From Nostoc sp. 'Peltigera membranacea cyanobiont' N6 (lineage in GTDB: Bacteria > Cyanobacteriota > Cyanobacteriia > Cyanobacteriales > Nostocaceae), in assembly GCF_002949735.1 (NCBI RefSeq), contig NZ_CP026681.1, positions 7,036,501 through 7,100,500 of the forward strand: a stretch of 64,000 nt of DNA. The letters run 5' to 3'. Positions within the stretch are counted from its first letter, which is position 1, and the number at the start of each line of letters is the position of its first letter. Below the pieces are notes generated by a model. It was not told the origin of the DNA, ran no database searches, and saw nothing but the letters and a program-made list of their open reading frames with translations. This document shows positions 35,314-44,624 of the stretch, piece after piece. The translations under genes and the position numbers were made by a program.

Positions 35314-37041
35314 TTACAGATTTAAAGTATTAATCACTCCATAACCCCATTTGTCATCAAATGTGCCTGCGGGTTTTCTGGGAATTGCACTATTTTTACG
35401 TAGCAAGTCTTTCACAGCAACCGGATCGAGTTTAGGATCGCGCTGCAACAGCAGCGCCACTAACCCAGTGACGAACGGTGTCGCCATACTCGTACCAGCC
35501 ATCACCACAAACTTGGAATTAATCATCGATGAGCGGTCAAAACTCGCATCGGCGGAAAGGGTGGAAACAATCATTGCCCCTGGTGCTGCTACATCGGGCT
35601 TCTGTCCATTATTGCGTAGAGGCCCTTCACTACTAAATTCCGTAATAGTATGCAATTCTAACCCCATTTCTCGCACTTGGTTATCAATATCTGTGTACTT
35701 ACTTTTAGTCGTATAGGCTGCAACTGTAATTGCACTGCTGGCGGCTCCTGGCGAACCAATTTTTAATGTATCTTTCACACTTTTACCTGTAAAAAACACT
35801 GAGGAAGTGTCATCTAGTGTCCAAACATCTAAACGTGTGTCAGTTGAAGAAGTGTTGCGGACTCGCAGTTGCCAAACACCTCCCATGACTGGCGAGGGGT
35901 CAATACCCCGGATTTGTACAAAGAAATTACGATCGCCGTTGGCTTGATCTGGCCCTGGTGTTGCTAATTGCACCCGTGCATCTGGTAACTGGTAATCTTG
36001 TGCAGCATTACCTTCAGTAATTATTTTTTGGTAAGGGGTGACAAAACCGTTAGGACTCCGCACAGACACTTCCAACTCACTATCTTTGGAATACCAAGCG
36101 TTTAACCAAACTATGCCTATTTGATTCAAAGGAACATTAAAGCGCATACCACGAGTGCGTCCACTGGGTATTGTCGCTTGTCCATGAATGTTAGCGTTTC
36201 CTTCGTTACCGGCAGCACAGCAAACAATTCTTCCTGGGCCAGTTTCGGCATCAATGACTTTAGATAGGGAATCACTACCATCATGGGCATCAGCGTGTCC
36301 ACCCACACTGAGATTTACCACGGCTGCGCGTCCCAACTCTCTAGCAACTCGGAAAATGTAACGCACACCATCAGCAATGTGGGCATCCTGTAAATCCGAT
36401 CTGACGATAACTAATTCTGCTTCTGGTGCTACACCGCTATAGTTAGTATCAGCACCAGCAGCAATTCCAGCAACGTGAGTACCATGACCGGCTGTATCCT
36501 GAGAGATTGTCAGTTGCGCTCCCGTAAATTCCGCACCATAGCCGCCCTCTGTTACTCCTGGACCTGGCAGTGTTTGATCCCAAATGTGTAAAATTCGTCC
36601 AGCAAAAGCGGGGTGTTTCGGATCGATACCACTGTCTATAATGCCGATGATTACCCCTTTACCAGTCAGTTTGCTTTTTTTCTGGAACTCCGGCAGTTTG
36701 ACTGCTTCCATTGCAGTGTCCATTCGCAAATGAAGTTTGCGTGATGGCTTGATGCGTTGGATGATATCTTGTTCAGATAAGACATCTAGACTCTCTATCG
36801 GTAAAAAAGCCGTCCGCACACTTCCAGAGTTTTGATTGACTTCAATATTATATTGTGATAAATGACTTAAGTCTGCATCAGGATCGCAGTAGATAAAAAC
36901 AACGCTCTTGGTAGGCTTGACTGGGCTTTTGTGGGCAATGATGCCAAGCGATCGCTTGTGTGTAATTAAAGCTTTATCTCCTTCCTTTTGATAGTCTTGA
37001 AATGCCAAAAGTAGTCCGGGAGAAAGTTTTTCGTGTCTCAT
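35314..37041 (-). CDS. Subtilisin-like serine protease (family S8), intracellular type
   Basis: A 575-residue protease with catalytic Asp136 (GIIDSGID), His186 (GHGTHVAG) and Ser518 (GTSMATP). A region of about 110 residues before the catalytic domain looks like an inhibitor-type propeptide. An insertion of about 120 residues (nucleotides about 36080-35790) between His and Ser is a beta-sandwich resembling a proprotein-convertase P-like domain. No signal peptide is visible. GAGGTAAAA precedes ATG 37041. The downstream small gene probably belongs to the same transcript. Confidence 0.88.
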   Translation of the reverse strand: MRHEKLSPGLLLAFQDYQKEGDKALITHKRSLGIIAHKSPVKPTKSVVFIYCDPDADLSHLSQYNIEVNQNSGSVRTAFLPIESLDVLSEQDIIQRIKPSRKLHLRMDTAMEAVKLPEFQKKSKLTGKGVIIGIIDSGIDPKHPAFAGRILHIWDQTLPGPGVTEGGYGAEFTGAQLTISQDTAGHGTHVAGIAAGADTNYSGVAPEAELVIVRSDLQDAHIADGVRYIFRVARELGRAAVVNLSVGGHADAHDGSDSLSKVIDAETGPGRIVCCAAGNEGNANIHGQATIPSGRTRGMRFNVPLNQIGIVWLNAWYSKDSELEVSVRSPNGFVTPYQKIITEGNAAQDYQLPDARVQLATPGPDQANGDRNFFVQIRGIDPSPVMGGVWQLRVRNTSSTDTRLDVWTLDDTSSVFFTGKSVKDTLKIGSPGAASSAITVAAYTTKSKYTDIDNQVREMGLELHTITEFSSEGPLRNNGQKPDVAAPGAMIVSTLSADASFDRSSMINSKFVVMAGTSMATPFVTGLVALLLQRDPKLDPVAVKDLLRKNSAIPRKPAGTFDDKWGYGVINTLNL

Positions 37042-37138
37042 TTTTACCTCAAATTTAATTTATTGGGCGAAAGTAAAGTAATCAATCGGGATAAGTAGCT
37101 CTAACATTAGTGCAGACTATGTAGTTTTTCGGCCTTGA

Positions 37139-37189
37139 TTATTTGATGCGACTATAGTTATCTATTTTTTTATAGATAACATCAAATAA
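37139..37189. promoter_or_regulatory. Long nested palindrome upstream of the subtilase
   Basis: The outer arms TTATTTGATG (37139-37148) and CATCAAATAA (37180-37189) enclose an inner hairpin TTATCTAT (37158-37165) / ATAGATAA (37172-37179). It sits about 100 bp upstream of the subtilase start and could be an operator or a transcription barrier. The rest of the 37042-37519 gap has no gene; half of a GATCCCCC-type palindrome lies at 37240-37262. Confidence 0.45.
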
Positions 37190-37519
37190 GCTTAGAGGTT
37201 GAATGAACAAGTATTTCACTGTGATTTTAGGCACTTTTAGATCCCCCCTAACCCCCTTTTGAAGCTATCCATTAGTCACATCTTTCTTAATAAAAGCTAA
37301 TTTCAAGGTATAGTGATAACGTTCGATTATATACGGCGAACTCCATAAATCGTACGCTGCTGTTGTTGCTGCTAGAGTCCCACATGCTTGCGGTACACTA
37401 CTTGTTGGTTGTGCTGCCAAGTGTTAAAATACTATACCAAGGTTAAATTTAGCGATCGCTGTAATGTTGGGCATTGGGCATTATGTATAGGGTTATTCTC
37501 CTTGTCCCCTCATCCTGAA

Positions 37520-38830
37520 TTAAGATTCTGGAACGATCGCCACACCATCTCTAAGATTGAGCAACCCTGAGATAATAACTTTATCTTCTGGCTGTAATCC
37601 TTCAATCACTTGGTAATTATTATTTTTGATTTCGCCTAGCTTCACGCGCTTTTGCCGAGCTACTTCTTGAGATCCACCTTGGGGAGATGTTTCGGTTTCA
37701 ACTACATAAACAAAAGTGTCCCCACCAACACGAGTCATTGCTGTTGTGGGGATTAAAATTCCGGGGCGCTGATTCCAAAATAATCTAGCTCTTACCAATT
37801 GATCTGCATGTAGCTGACCGTTCGGGTTGTCAAAAAGTGCTTTAACAAGTATCCCTTGTGTTTCATTATTAGCACTAGGTGCAATGAAAAATACCCTACT
37901 TCTACCCAATTTTTGACCTTGTGTATTCATCACTTCCACTGGCATTCCCTTACGCAATTGCGGCCCTTGCTGTAGTGGCACAGAGATATTGACTTCTAAA
38001 GGTCGATTTTGGGTGAGATTAATTAATTGTGTGGAAGTATTAACTAAATCGCCTACTTTCACAGCCATGTTACCAACTGTGCCATTAAAGGGAGCGGTTA
38101 TTTTGTCGGACTGGATTTGTTGTGTTTGAGCATTTACATTAACTTGCTGTAAGGTTTTTTCAGCCTGCAATATGTTGGCTCGTTGTGCTTGAATCCTAGA
38201 ATCAATTGCATCAAGACTAGTTTTAGCATTGGCGAGGCGATCGGCAAGCTGATTGCGAGATTGTCGAGAGACGGCTCCTTGTTCAGCTAGGATGGAATAC
38301 TTTTCGTAGGTCTGCTGATACAATTGCACATTCGCAACGAAGGATGAACGTTGGGATTCCAGAGATTTGAGTGCAGCGCGGGCATTTTCCAGTTGCAATA
38401 AAAATGCTTGAGGTGCGGCATTATTAGTAGCGATCGCAGCTTGTGGTGTACGATCTACTTGGATAATTGGCGCTCCTTCGGGGACTAAATCTCCCGATTT
38501 GACAAATATTTGGGTAACTTGACCCTGAATCCTCGGCTGGAGGATAATTGAGCGCTGGGACTTCAGGCTAGCAATAAAATCTGAACTTTCCTCAATTATG
38601 CCGCTTTGGACTGTGGAAATTTTGACTCTTACCCCTTGAGATTGAGTGTTAGCAGTTGCAGGCGCTGAATTTTGGGGAGTGAGCAAACGCCAAACTAGGG
38701 CTGTTCCGCCCCCTAACAACAGTAGTGCAGGTAAAAATAACCAAAGCCACCGCCGCTTTCCAGAAGGTGGCTCAAATGAGGTTTGTGGAGTTTTGTCTCC
38801 ACGATCAGTTTGAGGCTCAGGGGATGTCAT
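37520..38830 (-). CDS. RND efflux periplasmic adaptor (HlyD/MFP family)
   Basis: A 436-residue membrane-fusion protein. A single N-terminal anchor (about residues 27-47, WLWLFLPALLLLGGGTALVW) is followed by the lipoyl/barrel-sandwich start (IILQPRIQGQVTQIFVKSGD), a long coiled-coil hairpin (about residues 130-230) and a beta-barrel (TAPFNGTVGNMAVKVGD). It would link an inner-membrane RND pump to an outer-membrane channel. No pump gene is adjacent within the window, so it is an orphan adaptor here. Confidence 0.88.
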   Translation of the reverse strand: MTSPEPQTDRGDKTPQTSFEPPSGKRRWLWLFLPALLLLGGGTALVWRLLTPQNSAPATANTQSQGVRVKISTVQSGIIEESSDFIASLKSQRSIILQPRIQGQVTQIFVKSGDLVPEGAPIIQVDRTPQAAIATNNAAPQAFLLQLENARAALKSLESQRSSFVANVQLYQQTYEKYSILAEQGAVSRQSRNQLADRLANAKTSLDAIDSRIQAQRANILQAEKTLQQVNVNAQTQQIQSDKITAPFNGTVGNMAVKVGDLVNTSTQLINLTQNRPLEVNISVPLQQGPQLRKGMPVEVMNTQGQKLGRSRVFFIAPSANNETQGILVKALFDNPNGQLHADQLVRARLFWNQRPGILIPTTAMTRVGGDTFVYVVETETSPQGGSQEVARQKRVKLGEIKNNNYQVIEGLQPEDKVIISGLLNLRDGVAIVPES

Positions 38831-39171
38831 GGCTTATGAGGATAAGGAACAAATTAACTAGAATTACATCAAAATTTCATCTGTTGATATTGAAATTACT
38901 GATTTAGCATGAGGTTTTGTGGCAAATTATGTGTTACCCCATCCAAATATACAGTTTTGATGATTCTGTCTAAATCTACCCAAAGGTGAATCCCTAATTT
39001 TCCATCCAGTTATCATGGACAACGTTTGGTGATGCTAGCATACCCGTAATCCCACCGTACAAACTCATTGACATTCCTGCTTTTATCAATATATAAGTCA
39101 ATAACAATATATTAAATTTAACGTAGCTTAATCCCTTTAAAGTCTGTCTTATCAGGCTTATGATTAGATAA
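38831..39171. other. Intergenic region
   Basis: 341 bp between the MFP start and the methyltransferase stop. A short minus-strand frame near 39071-38994 (MSLYGGITGMLASPNVVHDN) has a weak AGGA site, but I do not recognise it. No other feature seen. Confidence 0.3.
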
Positions 39172-40296
39172 TTAACGGCTGAACTCTGCTTCTGGTAAGT
39201 CAAAAAAAGCCTTACCAACAGTTACGTAGGGTATTAACCCAAATAACTCAAGTTCAGGACTATGAGTAGCTAAAGGTAAGCAAATATTACCAATGTCCTT
39301 TCGGCAACCAAGAAAAAATAATCGCCGTCTTAACTGGGGAGTACCAAAATCAGCAGCTAGAAGTACACCGACTGAGATGTTGTAACCCAAATTTGCCATC
39401 TTTTCCAAAATTTGGTTGTATAGTGTACCACCTGCAATCCCTTTGAGATTAGATACATTCTCCATAACAAAAAAGGGCGGGTACAAGTATTCGACAAAAC
39501 GTAAAAATTCATAAATCATACCACCTCTATCATCCTGAAAGCCTTTCTGTTTACCTGCCTGACTGAAAGCTTGGCAAGGTGGCCCTCCAAAGATAATATC
39601 TGGTTTCTCAACTTCCCCGGAAAACTTTTGCCATAGACTTAACGGGTTTTTTAGAGTGGAAATATCATTTTCTAAAACGCAAATATGACCACCTAAAAAA
39701 CCACGGAGTGTTGCACAAGCATCTGACCAATTATCAAGAGCTAGTTTAGTTTCTATACTGTCTGTAAGATAAGCACCAATATCCATACCTCCTGCGCCGC
39801 TAAATAAACTGAAAGCTTTGAGGGAACGATTTTCAAATCCTAGCGACTTTGCTTGCCGGACTAAAGATTTAAATACAGCTTCTGCAAGCGGTACAGGTAC
39901 AGCATTACCTACTTGAAGCTGAGTACTTGTTAGGGTTCCCTCAAACTTCATATCGTCAGGAAACCCCTGTAAACGAGCTGCCTCTCGCACAGTAATAAAT
40001 CGATTTTTATATGGATGGACGAATTTATTGAAAATGTACCCCGTCACTGTTAATGAGGGTTTATCTGGATCAAGACGAATTATTCTTAAATTTGGCCCAC
40101 CTTGACGATTTCGATCGTGCTTGAGATAAAATTTAAAGCTATCGTGCCAAAGTTCTTCAGGCAAGTCCTGCATTTTTTGCCCAATTCTTAAGGCATCGAT
40201 CCGCTTTTGTACATCTGAACCAACCCGTCTAGCAATGTGATTTGCAACCAATTTGCACGGACTATTAAAATTGGAAATTTTCTGAAATCCAGTCAT
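39172..40296 (-). CDS. Circularly permuted DNA (cytosine-5-)-methyltransferase
   Basis: A 374-residue C5-methyltransferase in which the motif order is rotated. The N-terminus holds part of the target-recognition region, then motif IX (VREAARLQGFP, about 103-113) and motif X (QVGNAVP, 128-134). Only then come motif I (AFSLFSGAGGMD, 161-172), motif IV with catalytic Cys241 (GGPPCQAFS), motif VI (ENV, 280-281) and motif VIII (QLRRRL, 321-326). In the normal order motif I comes first. M.BssHII is the known example of such a permutation. The start overlaps the 3' end of the nuclease gene by 32 bp, so they are translationally coupled. Confidence 0.9.
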   Translation of the reverse strand: MTGFQKISNFNSPCKLVANHIARRVGSDVQKRIDALRIGQKMQDLPEELWHDSFKFYLKHDRNRQGGPNLRIIRLDPDKPSLTVTGYIFNKFVHPYKNRFITVREAARLQGFPDDMKFEGTLTSTQLQVGNAVPVPLAEAVFKSLVRQAKSLGFENRSLKAFSLFSGAGGMDIGAYLTDSIETKLALDNWSDACATLRGFLGGHICVLENDISTLKNPLSLWQKFSGEVEKPDIIFGGPPCQAFSQAGKQKGFQDDRGGMIYEFLRFVEYLYPPFFVMENVSNLKGIAGGTLYNQILEKMANLGYNISVGVLLAADFGTPQLRRRLFFLGCRKDIGNICLPLATHSPELELFGLIPYVTVGKAFFDLPEAEFSR

Positions 40297-41539
40297 CTCT
40301 CACATGGCTTTGGGTGAAGGTGATTATACCATCAAAAAGATTGTAAATCTCTTTTTCAGGTGGCAAATCTGCAACTTTTTTTGCTTTTCCTGTTTCATCT
40401 AGTGTCCATATAACATCCTGAAGTTCGAGCAGGTAATCATTATAGTGACGCACAGCATGAATGTTAGACAGCAAAGCAGTTTTTACTGCCATTTGACTAT
40501 GTTTTGGCTTTCCTGTAGCAGCAATTTTTAAAACTTGATAAATCCCTTTTTTAATATCATCAGTTCTGTCCATTCCTACGCTAGATTTACCATCAGAGAC
40601 GGATTCGTACCCATCACCACTCTTTCTCAATGGCCAAGTCAAAGGTCTAGGAGTAGGTTGTCCACAAGCATTTGTTAACCAATAAACTGGTTCAGGTATA
40701 GTTCCCCTACCCCGTGCTGCTTTATTATAGGCAGAATAGGCAATATTCCAAAACTGAAAATATCGATAAAATAGTTGATTATCCAGACCAAAACTTCTGC
40801 CAATTTGTTCGTATGCCCATGTCGGAGAACTATGGCTTGCTTTTATTCCTAAATCCACAAGTTCATAGTTCCAGTAGTTTTCTTCTAACTTGGGCAGAAT
40901 TATATGCAAGTTAGATGATGCCAGAAATGAATTGTCTGTAGGAGAGTGCGAACAAGGTATTGGTTCTCCATTTTCTCCCATCTCGGTTTGTACCTCAACC
41001 TTCGCTGCTAGAGCAAGTGTTGTCAATGGTGCGGCTTTTACTTCTGCAAGTAAGACTATACTCTCTTTTTCATCATGAATTATTACATCAACGGGTTCAA
41101 CACCATGATAAATTTTTAAATTTCTTGAATTAATTTTAAATAAATGCTTTAGAAATACACAGAGCAAACGACTTGTGGTTTTGCCAATAGTTCCCGATGG
41201 TAATTTGTTTGCCTGATGATAGTAAAAGTTAGCTTGTAAAACACATCTTGGGCAAGTATTAGTGTATGGGTAAATTAATAGAGGAATATTATTTATTGGA
41301 CAATAAAGCCATCCTTTATTGGTTAATTTTGTATAATATTCGGCAGCTACAATCAGGTCAAAAGCTGCTGCCAGTGATATACCAGGATTGGTAGCAGTGC
41401 GTTTGGCATTTTCCAAAGCTTGCTCAACCAAAATGGAGGTTAATACTTCTTCATGGGGATTTACTTCCAGAGCTTTCACTCTTCCTAAAAGGTTGACTAT
41501 CCAATCGGCGTTAACTGGTTCAGGTTGATTACTTTGCAC
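40265..41539 (-). CDS. Probable type II restriction endonuclease partner
   Basis: A 424-residue protein with a PD-(D/E)XK pattern: D151 (PVDVIIHD) and E166-x-K168 (LLAEVKAA). A Cys cluster (Cys80, then CPRC near residues 96-99) may bind zinc. No methyltransferase, helicase or NTPase motif is visible. It overlaps by 32 bp the permuted cytosine methyltransferase gene, and this coupling is the main reason to call it the restriction partner. The recognition sequence cannot be read from the protein. Confidence 0.72.
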   Translation of the reverse strand: MQSNQPEPVNADWIVNLLGRVKALEVNPHEEVLTSILVEQALENAKRTATNPGISLAAAFDLIVAAEYYTKLTNKGWLYCPINNIPLLIYPYTNTCPRCVLQANFYYHQANKLPSGTIGKTTSRLLCVFLKHLFKINSRNLKIYHGVEPVDVIIHDEKESIVLLAEVKAAPLTTLALAAKVEVQTEMGENGEPIPCSHSPTDNSFLASSNLHIILPKLEENYWNYELVDLGIKASHSSPTWAYEQIGRSFGLDNQLFYRYFQFWNIAYSAYNKAARGRGTIPEPVYWLTNACGQPTPRPLTWPLRKSGDGYESVSDGKSSVGMDRTDDIKKGIYQVLKIAATGKPKHSQMAVKTALLSNIHAVRHYNDYLLELQDVIWTLDETGKAKKVADLPPEKEIYNLFDGIITFTQSHVRDDWISENFQF

Positions 41540-41642
41540 TATTCTTCAAAGATAAAGATGCGATGTCTACAACAGGCGTAGCTGCGACACTCATACTACA
41601 TAAGAGCATAACAGCGATCGCACTCATAGACAGCACCTTTGT

Positions 41643-43769
41643 TTAACTTACTGTAATCACTGTTCCCGCACTCTCATTCGCCAATCTATCCACCGCACAT
41701 ACGGCATAAGTTCCCGCTTGTTGGACGGTAGCGAAGGTTGTGCCAGCCGACAAAATTCGTTGAATTGTCCAAGTATCGCCAGTTTGCCGATAAAGTGTCC
41801 AAGAACGAACTGGCTGATTATCTCCAGGCTGCCAACTCAGTTTGCGGTTATTGACTTGTAATCCAATGGGTGGAGGGGGTGGTGTTGTATCTTGCCAAGG
41901 CAAAGTTGGCGGTAGCGCAGGTTTGTTATAAAGCAGACTTTGGAATTTATCAGCTATGCCCTGACTATTTTCCGTCAAAACAGCGAGATTAAAGAAGATA
42001 TTCCCCAGTGACAAACGTCCCGCTTGGCTACGACTAATTTTCACCTGCTTTTCAATCTCATCACTCTCTCGACTCTTATTGCTTGGTTCTGTCAAATTGT
42101 TACCAGCGTAAACGTGTCTTTGCTTTGTGTTTACCTGTGTCCACCACTGTAGCAACGCCGAATAACTTTGTTGTGGTTGGTCTGTGCGCCAGTAAAGTTG
42201 AGGCGCAATATAATCAATCCAGCCTTGTTCTAACCATTTCTTCGAGTCTGCATATAGCACGTTGTAAGCATCTAACCCAGTAATCCCAGTGGGTTGTCCG
42301 GGGCGATAAATCCCAAAGGGACTAATACCAAATTTTACGTCGGGTTTGGTTGTTTTAATCCCCTGGTAGAGGCGCTGTACCATTCTGTTAACATTGTCCC
42401 GTCGCCAATCGCTAAGGGTGAGTGTACCACCGCTTGCTTTATATGCAGAGTATGTTTTTTCATCGGGGAAAGACTGCCCCTCGATGGGATATGGATAGAA
42501 ATAATCATCTAAGTGAATGCCATCAACATCGTAGCGCTTCACTACATCGATAATTACGTTGTAAGCTCTGTCTTGAACTATTTTTAGTCCTGGGTCCATC
42601 CAGCGTTGAGTTTTCCACAAATAAACGCTTTCTGGATTAGTAGCTGCTATGTGGGGACGGACTGTTTTCGCTGGGTCGGTGGAAGTACTGGCGCGGTAGG
42701 GGTTGAACCAAGCATGAAGTTCAATATTGCGCTTGTGACATTCTGCGATCGCAAACGCTAAAGGATCGTAAAATGGTTCTGGTGCTTTCCCCTGAGTTCC
42801 TGTAATCCAAGCACTCCAAGGCTCTAATTGCGATTCATATAAAGCGTCTCCCTCTGGTCGCACTTGGAAAATCAGGGCATTAAAGTTTAGTGCTTGTAAT
42901 TTAGTAATAATCTCGGTGAGTTCAGCTTTTTGTTGAGCAACAGGAAGTCCTGCTTTGGAAGGCCAATCACCATTCCACACAGATACAACCCACGCCCCCC
43001 GAAATTCCCGACTATGATTTAACCTAACGCTACCGGCTGGTGTTGGTGTCGGTATTGGCGTTGGTATTGGTGTCGGTGTCGGCGTTGGCGTTGGTATTGG
43101 TGTCGGCGTTGGTGTCGGTATTGGCGTTGGTATTGGTGTCGGTGTCGGCGTTGGTATTGGCGGCTGTACTAGATAAATAGAAGCTATTTTTTCTGCCTGA
43201 CCTAAATACACCAAAGCTTGATAAATAATCACTGCCACATCTGCACGGGTGGCTGCAAGATTGGGATTGAGTAATTTGATATTTGGGAAACTAACCACCA
43301 ATCCAGCACTAGTGGCAATAGCTACCTGATTTTTCCCATACTCAGGAATTTGAATATAATCTTGATAAATTTGTGGGAGTGCTGAGAGGAGGTCAGGTTT
43401 TATTTTGGTGGCAATTTCTAAGCCTGCTACCAAGGAAACTAAAACTTCCACTCTAGTAATTCGGTTAGCGGAACGGAAACTTTTATCAGGAAACCCGCTT
43501 ACAAATGCTTTTTCGTAAGCTGTTTGAATGGCGGCTGCTGCCCAATAACTAGTTGGAACATCAACAAAGGGGATATACTGCCGCTTCTTGGTAACTGTCC
43601 CAAATGCGTTGGCGACGATGGCGGCAAATTCAGCGCGGGTAACAGAGTTATCAGGACGATAAGTGCCGTTAGGCAACCCACTAACAATACCACGTTGGGC
43701 TAAGGCTGTAATAAATAAGCGTGCCCAATGGTTTTGAATATCCGAGAAGGAAGTAGCAATAGATACCAT
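41643..43769 (-). CDS. SLH-domain glycoside-hydrolase-like protein (GHL10 / DUF187)
   Basis: A 708-residue protein. Three SLH repeats come first (about 8-50, 66-110 and 130-190; for example NHWARLFITALAQRGIVSGL), then a Pro-Thr/Ile linker (about 203-245), then a GHL10 TIM-barrel-like domain (REFRGAWVVSVWNGDWPSK, DGIHLDDYFYPYP) and a fibronectin-like end. SLH domains bind cell-wall polysaccharide, and GHL10 proteins are putative glycan hydrolases. The frame begins directly at SLH1 with no signal peptide, which is odd for a surface protein; the true start may be missing or export non-classical. Confidence 0.85.
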   Translation of the reverse strand: MVSIATSFSDIQNHWARLFITALAQRGIVSGLPNGTYRPDNSVTRAEFAAIVANAFGTVTKKRQYIPFVDVPTSYWAAAAIQTAYEKAFVSGFPDKSFRSANRITRVEVLVSLVAGLEIATKIKPDLLSALPQIYQDYIQIPEYGKNQVAIATSAGLVVSFPNIKLLNPNLAATRADVAVIIYQALVYLGQAEKIASIYLVQPPIPTPTPTPIPTPIPTPTPTPIPTPTPTPTPIPTPIPTPTPAGSVRLNHSREFRGAWVVSVWNGDWPSKAGLPVAQQKAELTEIITKLQALNFNALIFQVRPEGDALYESQLEPWSAWITGTQGKAPEPFYDPLAFAIAECHKRNIELHAWFNPYRASTSTDPAKTVRPHIAATNPESVYLWKTQRWMDPGLKIVQDRAYNVIIDVVKRYDVDGIHLDDYFYPYPIEGQSFPDEKTYSAYKASGGTLTLSDWRRDNVNRMVQRLYQGIKTTKPDVKFGISPFGIYRPGQPTGITGLDAYNVLYADSKKWLEQGWIDYIAPQLYWRTDQPQQSYSALLQWWTQVNTKQRHVYAGNNLTEPSNKSRESDEIEKQVKISRSQAGRLSLGNIFFNLAVLTENSQGIADKFQSLLYNKPALPPTLPWQDTTPPPPPIGLQVNNRKLSWQPGDNQPVRSWTLYRQTGDTWTIQRILSAGTTFATVQQAGTYAVCAVDRLANESAGTVITVS
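43036..43165. repeat. Hexanucleotide tandem repeat encoding the PT/IP linker
   Basis: About 20 units of GGTGTC, GGTATT or GGCGTT (plus-strand reading) encode alternating Pro-Thr and Pro-Ile. Units are multiples of three, so length change keeps the frame and only alters spacer length. Confidence 0.85.
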
Positions 43770-43946
43770 TGTTGATTGCAGCTAGCTGGCCTTGATTTTG
43801 ATTTCCTTAGTTAATTTAACAATTTTTTTGGCGTAGGCATAGCCAGGCGTAGGCATCGCTGCTGCAATATATTGTAAACTTTGACTACTCAAGTTTGATT
43901 GGGAATTGGGAATTGGGCATTGGTTTTTTCTCCCCACTCCTATCTA

Positions 43947-44519
43947 CTAAGTAGGATTTGCAGCTTGGTCAGGAGGATTTGAGTTAGAACGCCCATTCAA
44001 CGATAGCATCACACGGGAAATGCCACTGAAAATAATGCTGATACCAACTAGTGTCCCAAGAAGCCAGGGCGCATTGAAGGGCCACTGAAACCAAATCATT
44101 GCACCTAATACCAGCGTAATAATTCCATTACTTAGTATCCACGTCCAGTTTTGTTGCGGGCGTAACTGGAATGCCAGAATTAACTCGAATGTGCCTTCAG
44201 TTACCAAAAAAGTACCAAGTAACAGGGTCAGTGTAAGAACACCCGTATAAGGATAAACGAATAGCATTATGCCCGTTGCAATATAGAGTCCGCTTAATAA
44301 AAGTTTCCAAATGAAACCTCCGCGATCGCGGGTTTGAGTGGCATACACTAGTTTTGTAAATCCGGCGAAAATCAAAATCCCTGCAATCCAAGTTTCAGCG
44401 AATAGGGTGGTGAAATTAGGCGCTGCGATCGCAATCACCCCCACAATACTCAGGAGAACACCAGTTATCAGCGCTCCATTAACATCCTTGTTATTATTTC
44501 TAGAAATGTCAGTTGTCAT
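43947..44519 (-). CDS. HdeD-family membrane protein (DUF308)
   Basis: A 190-residue protein with about six membrane spans arranged as three two-helix units, each with a Gly/Phe-rich pair such as ILIFAGFTKLVYA and LLLGTFLVTEGTFELILAF. That pattern is the DUF308/HdeD repeat. In E. coli HdeD is linked to acid resistance; the cyanobacterial role is unknown. ATG 44519. Stands alone. Confidence 0.85.
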   Translation of the reverse strand: MTTDISRNNNKDVNGALITGVLLSIVGVIAIAAPNFTTLFAETWIAGILIFAGFTKLVYATQTRDRGGFIWKLLLSGLYIATGIMLFVYPYTGVLTLTLLLGTFLVTEGTFELILAFQLRPQQNWTWILSNGIITLVLGAMIWFQWPFNAPWLLGTLVGISIIFSGISRVMLSLNGRSNSNPPDQAANPT

Positions 44520-44624
44520 ACAAACTTTTCCCTAACTCTACAATTACGTTAGGGAATTTATCAGTCACAGCATAGAACCCTAAGATAGACTCATCGGTAT
44601 TAAATTTTCAGTAGTCACTAGCCC

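Noticed and set aside
38994..39218. Minus-strand ORF of 74 codons overlapping the methyltransferase end
   Set aside because: Overlaps 47 bp of a well-supported gene in another frame; only its last 24 codons have a weak start site and no recognised family.
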